Assembly (NCBI GenBank): GCA_913057435.1
Contig: CAJXNY010000041.1
Location: forward strand, 1-46,453
Direction of reading: 5' to 3'
DNA from: an uncultured Oceanospirillaceae bacterium
GTDB taxonomy: Bacteria > Pseudomonadota > Gammaproteobacteria > Pseudomonadales > Balneatricaceae
DNA: 46,453 nucleotides
Made by a program: the position numbers and the translations under genes. Under the pieces are notes generated by a model. The model was given only the letters and a program-made list of their open reading frames with translations. It was not told the DNA's origin and searched no databases. Shown here piece after piece: positions 33,261 through 39,246 of this stretch. Each line of letters begins with the position of its first letter. Position 1 is the stretch's first letter.

Positions 33261-34112
33261 TTACGCCAGCTGGTACAGATGCAAAGCCGGGATCAGCAGG
33301 GTTTCACTGCCCTTCTCCCGCCGGGGCTGGTTGCGTGACTGTTCTGCCAGCGGGCCGGGCCAGTTGATTCGCGGTGGTGCTGGCGGATTGTGCCCGGGCC
33401 AGAGATAGAGCAACGGGCTGTGGCCCTGGCGCTGACAGCGGCGGGTGTCGCTGCCCTGGCCGATGGCGCAGTTGATGATCAGTGAGGGCTGGACCGGGCG
33501 GATCAGTGCCAGTGGCGCATCACCGGGCAGGCTGGCCAGCTGGCGGGCGATGGCACCGCTGGTCGGGCCGAACCGTTCATGCAGCAGCGCCAGCGCCTGA
33601 TCCCGGCTCAGCCGTTTCTTGCTGCGCTTGCCCTGGGCCCAGCTGAAGCCGAGCAAGCGCGGGCTGTGCTCCAGCAGCGGCAGCTGACGATAGACCTGAG
33701 TCAGGTTGAGCCGTTGCATACCGGCCTGCTGCAGTGCCTGCTGGATGGCTTCGTGGCGGCCATGACGGGCCTGCAGCAGGCTGCTGAGGGTGGCATTGGG
33801 GTTACCCTCGCGGCGCAGGGTCGCCAGCTGGCGCTGAAACTGCTGTTTATGCTGATTGAGCTGGCGGGCCAGTGTCAGGCTGTTGTGGCTGACCGCCAGC
33901 GCGCCGGCCAGTCGTTCGGCTTTGCGGCCGTCGCCACTGTGCTGATGCCAGTATTGCCCCAGATGGTGGCTGATGTGCTGGCGGGCAGCATCGGCCGGTA
34001 CATCCGGGGCCAGCCATACCGGCCAGTGCGGGGGAGTGCTGTTGATGGCTTGCGTCAGCTGCTGACTGAGCTGGCGAATTTGCTGAAAGCTGTCGATGAT
34101 ATCGATCTGCAC
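33261..34112 (-). CDS. Tus-like replication-terminus site-binding protein
   Basis: A 283-residue protein starting at a GTG. It matches the Tus family in several places: LLGFSWAQGKRSKKRLSRDQALALL corresponds to the E. coli [23 protein letters not shown] segment, ALIRPVQPSLIINCAIG to the KIKRPVKVQPIARVW strand, and the C-terminus LLIPALHLYQLA to the very typical LIIPRLHLYVAD end. Tus binds Ter sites and blocks the replicative helicase from one side. A plasmid copy would impose one-way replication or protect the origin region, and this gene lies directly beside the origin. I found no sequence matching the E. coli Ter consensus, so its sites must differ. The family call is strong, the local role inferred. 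Confidence 0.88.
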   Translation of the reverse strand: MQIDIIDSFQQIRQLSQQLTQAINSTPPHWPVWLAPDVPADAARQHISHHLGQYWHQHSGDGRKAERLAGALAVSHNSLTLARQLNQHKQQFQRQLATLRREGNPNATLSSLLQARHGRHEAIQQALQQAGMQRLNLTQVYRQLPLLEHSPRLLGFSWAQGKRSKKRLSRDQALALLHERFGPTSGAIARQLASLPGDAPLALIRPVQPSLIINCAIGQGSDTRRCQRQGHSPLLYLWPGHNPPAPPRINWPGPLAEQSRNQPRREKGSETLLIPALHLYQLA

Positions 34113-34548
34113 GGCGGTACCAGTCGGGTAAAGGGCCGGGCATTAACATAACAGAGCAGGGCTGGATCAGCAGTATAATTATGCCATCATCCGTTTTTTA
34201 TCATGAAATCATCGACAGCCCGCTGCCGCTCTGCCCCCATGCTGCGATGAAATACTCGATTTACCTATTATTAACCTTAGCTCTGTCCCTTTCTCTGCCG
34301 CTAAACAGAACGTTAACAGTTCAGGGGGCTGGTTCTGCTGGCGCGAGATGGCCTTCTTCGTCGGCGGGCTTGCTCTGTTACGGCCGTCAACGGTCCTGTG
34401 AGAGACGATCGAGAGATATTCATGGATTGGGGCCGGTCAGCTCTTGCACTGCACTCAGGGATGCTCAGGAGCTTGTGCAGGACTGTCGTTTTGGCGTTTT
34501 GTAACGGACAGAGGATGATAAATTCATCATCCGCCTGTTTGATGTTTG
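34113..34548. other. Intergenic stretch between tus-like gene and origin
   Basis: This should contain the promoter of the tus-like gene. A 107-codon plus-strand frame (34181-34504) has a hydrophobic patch but no ribosome site, and I do not call it. In E. coli a Ter site overlaps the tus promoter, so this is the first place to look for the cognate Ter; the only vaguely similar stretch is TTATGTTAATG on the minus strand near 34145. Confidence 0.35.
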
Positions 34549-34600
34549 TTGTTTATAGTTCTTGTTTATAGATCCTGTTTATAAAGAGTTTATGAGAATC
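34549..34600. other. Candidate DNA-unwinding element with 13-base repeats
   Basis: Three copies of (T/C)TGTTTATAG-type sequence start 13 bases apart (34549, 34562, 34575), with a fourth degenerate AGTTTATGAG. The block is AT-rich within GC-rich DNA and is next to the iterons. This matches the tandem 13-mers that melt first in iteron plasmid and oriC-type origins. Confidence 0.7.
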
Positions 34601-34643
34601 GCTGAGAGCCCCGTATGACGGGGCCTGTGGCGGTGCTATTGCA

Positions 34644-34990
34644 ACACTTCCTTGTCACAGTGAAACGCTTCCTTGTCATAGCGCAGCGCTTCCTTGTCAC
34701 AGTGAAACGCTTCCTTGACAACAAAGCAACAAAACCCTGGCATCAGTGCAACGTTTCCCTGGCAGATCAGCCGTTTTCCGGTAACAATGGCCGGTGGGCA
34801 AGGCGAATCCGGTCTGGAACAACGTTTCCTTGTCATTACCCCGGTTAATGCAACGAAACCCTGGCACTGGGGGCCGGTTTTGCCGCTCAGGGTAACGTTT
34901 CCTTGTCAGTCTGGCCTCGAATAGCGGCTTTTGCCGCGTTTGTCGGCCTGACTGGGATTCAGTTGGCGGATTTGCAACAATGCCTTGTCA
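34644..34990 (-). repeat. Left iteron array, inverted orientation
   Basis: At least eight copies of the core ACG(C/T)TTCC(T/C)TG(T/G)CA, which is the reverse complement of the right-array iteron core TGACAAGGAAACG. The first four (34644, 34665, 34686, 34707) are spaced exactly 21 bases, two helical turns, as in classical Rep_3 iterons. Others lie at 34751, 34822, 34895 and 34977 with wider spacing, and several degenerate forms (for example ACCCTGGCA) fall between. These are expected initiator-binding sites for origin function and copy control. Confidence 0.88.
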
Positions 34991-35120
34991 TGGCGCGTCG
35001 TGCGGCCCCGGGATGAGCTGGATCAGTGGGCTACAGACCTCGTCATACGGGTTTGCCCGGTTATCACGGGGCTATCGATCGGCTGGCGATGGTCAGTCTG
35101 GTCGACTGACGTGGAGCGGA

Positions 35121-35303
35121 CTGACAAGGAAATGTGCTGCGAGGGCGGGACGGCTGACAAGGAAACGTGCTGCGAGGGCGGAACGGCTGACAAGGAAACG
35201 TGCTGCGGGGCGGGACGGCTGACAAGGAAACGTGCTGCGGGGCGGGACGGCTGACAAGGAAACGTGCCGTGATGGCGGAATGGCTGACAGGGAAACGTGC
35301 TGT
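35121..35303 (+). repeat. Right iteron array, six direct repeats of 32-33 bp
   Basis: Six copies of CTGACAAGGAAACGTGCTG start at 35121, 35154, 35187, 35219, 35251 and 35284, with only one to three changes per copy. The full unit is 32-33 bp including a G-rich spacer. They point toward the initiator gene and are inverted relative to the left array. Together with the left array they delimit the origin, and by position may also repress the initiator promoter. Confidence 0.92.
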
Positions 35304-35458
35304 CGGGGTGGCGGGTCGTGATCAGGGATAACGTTACTCAGCCGCGAGGACGGTGGTTACGAGGGGATAGGTAAAGGATGGCTGCGCGCTGAAGGGCGTG
35401 GCGGTCACTGAATCATGGCGCCTGAGCGTTGTGTCTGTGGAGTTGATGAGGGGGGGTA

Positions 35459-36844
35459 ATGGCACAGGATGATGAGATTGAGCTGGTTCAGGCTGCGTCG
35501 GGGCTGTGGCACAGTGCCGAGCCGCTGTCGGTGGCCGAGCACAGTGACCCGGATCAGCCGGATCTGTTTCCGGCCCGCAGCGATGAGGATGCCATCAGTC
35601 GCTATTATGTCTACAAGCGGAATGAGCTGATTCATGGCTCTTATACCCTGTCGACCTTTGGCCTGAAGACGCTGTCGGTGCTGATTTCGCGGATTGACCC
35701 GCGGGCCAGCGAGGGTGAGATGCCGGTATTTGAGATGTCGGTGATCGAGTTTGCCCGGTTGATGGGCGTGTCGCGGCAGCGGGTGTATGAGGTGATTGAG
35801 CAGGTGACTGATGAGTTGCAGTCGCAGTTTGCCCGCTTGCCATTACGCGATTTTGAATATGAACAGGCGGTGCAGGCGGAACGGACGCAGGCCCGGACCG
35901 AGGGCCGTGAGGTGCGGGCGATCGCCCGGCCCAAACCTGATCCGCGCAGTTTTATCAAAGTGTCCTGGTTTGATTACAGCCGCTATGACCAGAACACCGG
36001 CAAGATCTCGTTTGCTTTCCACCGTGATATGGCACCTTATCTGCGCGATTTCTCCGGTTTTTTTACCAAGTACAGCCCGCAGGCAGTACTGGGCATGCGG
36101 TCGTTCTATTCGATCCGCCTGTATGAGATTTTTCGCAGTTTTCTGTCGCTTAAAAGCACCCAGGGTGGCACCCGTGAGGTGTTTCGTACCCTCAGTTACA
36201 CGGAGCTGCGCGGCCTGCTGGATCTGGGCGACAAGTACCCGCGCCTGTCCAGTTTTGAAACCCGGGTGCTGCGCCAGGCACAGAAAGAGCTGGCCAGCAC
36301 GGATCTGACGTTTGAGTACAGTTTTCCCGAACGCAAGACGGCCGGTTCCCGTGCCAAAGTTACCCGTATCTGTTTCCATATTCGCTCGCTGGCGGTGCCG
36401 GCGGCGCTGGCAGAGGGGGTGGCCGAGGCACCGCCAGCGAGCGTTGTGCTGGCCGCCCAGGTGCGCAGTGATCTGGTGGCCCAGTACGGTGAGGATCAGG
36501 TCAGCCGGAATCTGCTCTATGTCGCCGGTGAGCTGGCGGGCGGGTTCCAGCCCAGTCATCCGGAGCGCTTTGCCATTTCCTGTATCCGCAAGGATATTGA
36601 GGCCACCGGCGGCGCGCTGAATCCGTTTAATTACACGGAAGTGGCCCAGCGGGCGTTTGTGACGGAACGGCTGTCGAAGATGTGGGATACCCTGCCCGCC
36701 GAGAGCCGGTCCGAGTTTGTCGAGCACCGCTTTCGTCAGGGTCTGGTGGCGCAGATGTATCAGCAGTATGCCCGCGAGACGGCGCAGCGTTCGGTCAGTG
36801 CCACCATTATGGACGATTTGCAGCACGGTGATACTGACTGGTAA
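35459..36844 (+). CDS. Rep_3-family plasmid replication initiator
   Basis: A 461-residue initiator with the two-winged-helix layout of RepE/pi/RepB proteins. The first domain starts around residue 45 (YYVYKRNELIHGSYTLSTFGLKTLSVLISRI, described by its KRNELI core) and includes MSVIEFARLMGVSRQRVYEVI. The second has YSPQAVLGMRSFYSIRLYEIFRSF and TYTELRGLLDLGDKYPRLSSFETRVL, the usual WH2 signature. A C-terminal tail of ~130 residues after about residue 310 is longer than in small Rep proteins. It binds the iterons just upstream to melt the origin and load helicase. A G-rich site before the ATG supports the start. Its stop lies four bases from that of the convergent recombinase gene. Confidence 0.93.
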   Translation: MAQDDEIELVQAASGLWHSAEPLSVAEHSDPDQPDLFPARSDEDAISRYYVYKRNELIHGSYTLSTFGLKTLSVLISRIDPRASEGEMPVFEMSVIEFARLMGVSRQRVYEVIEQVTDELQSQFARLPLRDFEYEQAVQAERTQARTEGREVRAIARPKPDPRSFIKVSWFDYSRYDQNTGKISFAFHRDMAPYLRDFSGFFTKYSPQAVLGMRSFYSIRLYEIFRSFLSLKSTQGGTREVFRTLSYTELRGLLDLGDKYPRLSSFETRVLRQAQKELASTDLTFEYSFPERKTAGSRAKVTRICFHIRSLAVPAALAEGVAEAPPASVVLAAQVRSDLVAQYGEDQVSRNLLYVAGELAGGFQPSHPERFAISCIRKDIEATGGALNPFNYTEVAQRAFVTERLSKMWDTLPAESRSEFVEHRFRQGLVAQMYQQYARETAQRSVSATIMDDLQHGDTDW

Positions 36845-36848
36845 CGGC

Positions 36849-37865
36849 TCAGAAGGTGATGCGGGCGGCCAGATCGCGGGCGTCGTCCTGTTGCAGCCGC
36901 CGCAGGTAAAGCTCGGTGGTGCGGATGTCGCTGTGACCCAGCGCCAGCTGGATGCTGGCCAGTGATTCGCCCTGGCGTAGCAGCCAGCTGGCGAAGGCGG
37001 CGCGCAGTTCATGTGGTGAACGTTTTGGCTGGCCAGCCTGCTGGCAGCGTTTTTCCAGGATGTGCCGCACCCCTTCGGCACTGAGCCGCTGGTCGGTGGT
37101 GTCGTCTCCGACGCGGATACGCACGAACAGTGGGCCGGGCTGTGCCCCGCGCACTTCATCTATCCACCGGTTCAGCGCCGCCTGCGCCTGTTGCGACAGG
37201 TAAACCCAGCGTTCCCGATTCCCCTTGCCCAGTACCCGAAAGCCGCCGCTGTGGCGGTCGATCTGTTGCAGATTGAGCGACACCAGTTCGCTGCGTCGCA
37301 GGCCGGTGCTGATCAGCAGGGTCAGCAGGGCGCTGTCGCGGATACCGGCCACGCCGCGGTCCTGCTGACACTGCACCAGCAGCTGGCCGAAGGCGTCTTT
37401 TTCCAGTAACGGGCGCGGCTGGCGGCTGCCGGGAATGCGGCGGATGTGGCGGATCTGCTGATAGTCTTCGACCGGCATCAGTCCGACCTGCCAGGCAGCC
37501 TGGGCGACCTGTTTGAGGGCGGCCAGGTAGCTGTTGATGGTGCGCGGTGACAGCCCCCGGCCCTGTACCTGACGGGCCTGGGGATGATGGTTGATCCGCA
37601 GCGAGCCCTGTTCGGTCATGTGATGTAGCAGGGCATCAATATGGGCTTTGCGCAGCGCCGCCCAGGGGCAGTGGCCCAGGTCGGCATAGCCGAGGAAGGC
37701 GGCAACGTTGTTGAGGTAGCTGGCCATGGTCCGCCGACTGCTGAGGCGGGTCAGGCTGTTGAGGTAGCGCAGCGCCGGGTTGGCGGCAGGCTCGATCACG
37801 GGGCTGGGCAGGGGCGCGGGGATCATGCTGGGCTCGGCTGGGGATAAGTGCCCATCTTCAGCCAT
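36849..37865 (-). CDS. Tyrosine recombinase (XerC/D-like)
   Basis: A 338-residue recombinase. The catalytic set is complete: Arg in STGLRRSELVSL, Lys in GKGNRERW, His-x-x-Arg in SPHELRAAFASW, His in LGHSDIRTT and Tyr in TELYLRRL. The N-terminal SAM-like DNA-binding domain covers about residues 25-120. I take the ATG at 37865; a GTG three codons upstream is possible. Its role may be resolution of plasmid dimers, or integration and excision. Two copies of the TTATACGC-AG-GCGTATAA palindrome lie just upstream, which could be its core sites or its operators. Confidence 0.92.
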   Translation of the reverse strand: MAEDGHLSPAEPSMIPAPLPSPVIEPAANPALRYLNSLTRLSSRRTMASYLNNVAAFLGYADLGHCPWAALRKAHIDALLHHMTEQGSLRINHHPQARQVQGRGLSPRTINSYLAALKQVAQAAWQVGLMPVEDYQQIRHIRRIPGSRQPRPLLEKDAFGQLLVQCQQDRGVAGIRDSALLTLLISTGLRRSELVSLNLQQIDRHSGGFRVLGKGNRERWVYLSQQAQAALNRWIDEVRGAQPGPLFVRIRVGDDTTDQRLSAEGVRHILEKRCQQAGQPKRSPHELRAAFASWLLRQGESLASIQLALGHSDIRTTELYLRRLQQDDARDLAARITF

Positions 37866-37896
37866 TCGGCGCACCGGAGCAAGCCCCCGCGAGTGG

Positions 37897-37988
37897 TGAT
37901 ACGCAGGCGTATAACAGCCCGGGGCGACTTTATTCAGCCTTATACCGCCTTTTCCACCGCTGTGGCTACGTTATACGCAGGCGTATAG
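37897..37988. repeat. Two copies (B and C) of the 18-bp TTATACGC palindrome upstream of the recombinase
   Basis: Copy B at 37897-37914 (TGATACGCAGGCGTATAA) and copy C at 37971-37988 (TTATACGCAGGCGTATAG) each differ by one base from copy A in the eCIS operon at 16283. Starts are 74 bases apart. The region between B and C also has a half-like CTTATACCGCC. No gene overlaps them. Confidence 0.85.
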
Positions 37989-37996
37989 TACCGGAC

Positions 37997-38722
37997 CTAC
38001 AGATCGGTGGTGTTGCGGCTGAAGTTGCGAGACTGGAAGGCGCTGCTGTGGGTCGCCTGGCCGGGGTTGCTGATTACTTTGGTTTTGGGCACCGGAAACA
38101 GCTGCGCAACCCAGGCCTGGACGCTACCGTCGGGCTGGACAATATAGTTGATGTTGGCGAACGCGGTGTGGGTGAGTTCGTCGCTGGCACCGCCGCCAGC
38201 CTGCTGGGTAGAGACAAAGCCAACGTCATAATCCCCGGTCAGCCGGTTGCTGTAATAGATGTACATCGGCATTTTTGGGATCTGATTCATTGGTGGGCTG
38301 CCAGCGGGTTTGCCGCTGAGCCATGTCACGCCGGTGATGCCCCAGGTTTGTTCAAAGTTGTTTTTGGCATCGGCATAGCTGTGGTCTTCCCAGCCTGCGG
38401 AGGTGAAACGGGAGCTGTCTTTGTAGGCCGGAATATCTTTGGCCTGGGTGAGCGGGTCGACCATCAGGCTTTTTTTGGTGACTGGGTCTTTATGATGACG
38501 CTGGTCGATGTTGGCCGGGCTGTTGTCGGCGCCGTGGCGGCTGTAGCTGTGGTAGGCGGGGTCATTCTGTTCGCGGTAGATATTGCGCTGGCGGGCATAG
38601 TAGTTCCAGGGAAACCAGTTGGCCCGGCGCATATACAGGGCGTCTTTGAAGCTCTGGCTACCTTGATAGCTCAGGTAGTCAACGGTGCTGGTTAGCAGCT
38701 TTTTGGGTTTGAATGTTTGCAT
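37997..38722 (-). CDS. 241-residue protein of unknown function
   Basis: The start is supported by GAGG seven bases before the ATG (MQTFKPKKLLTSTVDYL). The protein is rich in Tyr, Ser, Asn, Arg and Trp, with no signal peptide, membrane segment or coiled coil. Notable parts are RRANWFPWNYYARQRNIYRE near residue 32 and a C-terminal strand-rich block (MPMYIYYSNRLTGDYDVGFV, then YIVQPDGSVQAWVAQLFP). I do not recognise it. It lies directly downstream of the PrtN-like activator and may be under its control; a secreted or loaded effector is one possibility, since composition differs from the backbone. Confidence 0.6.
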   Translation of the reverse strand: MQTFKPKKLLTSTVDYLSYQGSQSFKDALYMRRANWFPWNYYARQRNIYREQNDPAYHSYSRHGADNSPANIDQRHHKDPVTKKSLMVDPLTQAKDIPAYKDSSRFTSAGWEDHSYADAKNNFEQTWGITGVTWLSGKPAGSPPMNQIPKMPMYIYYSNRLTGDYDVGFVSTQQAGGGASDELTHTAFANINYIVQPDGSVQAWVAQLFPVPKTKVISNPGQATHSSAFQSRNFSRNTTDL

Positions 38723-38798
38723 GATGTTGCCTCATTGCAGGGGTGTAGACAGTGGGATGGGTTGCTGGCGTTAAGGGCGGGCGTTATTGCGGGGGCTT

Positions 38799-39006
38799 AT
38801 AGCTGAAAATTCCCCCGGGCGCTGTCGAAGGTGTCATTGCCTGGATCCGCCGTGCCAGGTGCTGGACCTGGCAGGGATCGGGCAGGGATCGGGTTTATAG
38901 CTGAAAATTCCCCCGGGCATTTTCGAAGCTGTCATCGCCCGGGTCAGTTGTGCCAGATTCTGGATCGGGTCTGGTTTATAGCTGAAAATTCCCCCGGGCA
39001 TTTTCA
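38799..39006. repeat. Triplicated 3' end of the PrtN-like gene
   Basis: Three spaced tandem copies of a ~36-base block that includes TTTATAGCTGAAAATTCCCC followed by GGGC. On the minus strand each copy encodes a D-D-(S/T)-F-(E/D)-x-A-R-G-N-F-Q-L ending and a stop codon. The copy at about 38972 is the real gene end; the others are near 38892 and 38799. The spacers also share CCAG/GGATCGGG-type sequence, so the duplicated unit was about 80-93 bases. Confidence 0.85.
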
Positions 39007-39224
39007 AAGGTGTCATCAAGGTAGCGTGCCAGGTCGCGGATATGCACCAGATAGGGGGCCTGGCGGGTGTCGCGGGCTTTGATGACCGGGAACGGCAGTT
39101 CGTTGCGCCGGGCTGCTTCGCGGGCATTTTTGTGGCACAGGCCGAGCACTTCATCACAGCATTCAGACAGGTTGATGACGGGTTTCTGGTATTTTCCGTA
39201 AAGCATCAGTTCCGTAGTAAGCAT
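38976..39224 (-). CDS. PrtN-family transcriptional activator
   Basis: An 82-residue protein starting MLTTELMLYGKYQKPVINL, with AGGA eight bases before the ATG. It matches the PrtN (pyocin activator) family: an N-terminal T-x-x-L-M-x-x-Y-x-K-x-x-I-x-L segment, CHKNAREAARRNELPFPVIKA in the middle (described by its A-R-R-x-x-L-P-x-P-V core) and YLVHIRDLARYLDD near the C-terminus. In Pseudomonas, PrtN activates R- and F-pyocin tail genes and is held down by the CI-like PrtR. Here, beside a tail-like eCIS and a CI-like repressor, an analogous job is plausible. The gene sits between primase-helicase and the unknown 241-residue gene on the same strand. Its 3' end is repeated twice downstream. Confidence 0.78.
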   Translation of the reverse strand: MLTTELMLYGKYQKPVINLSECCDEVLGLCHKNAREAARRNELPFPVIKARDTRQAPYLVHIRDLARYLDDTFENARGNFQL

Positions 39225-39246
39225 CGGTATTTTCCTGATCGTCGGG

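Noticed and set aside
34181-34504. 107-codon plus-strand frame with a hydrophobic N-terminal patch
   Set aside because: No ribosome site, and the sequence after the patch is not protein-like; signal-peptide look is probably chance.
34640-35303. Regular repeats that could be taken for a CRISPR array
   Set aside because: Spacers are short and similar, repeat cores are degenerate, no cas genes are present, and a Rep_3 gene follows directly: these are iterons.
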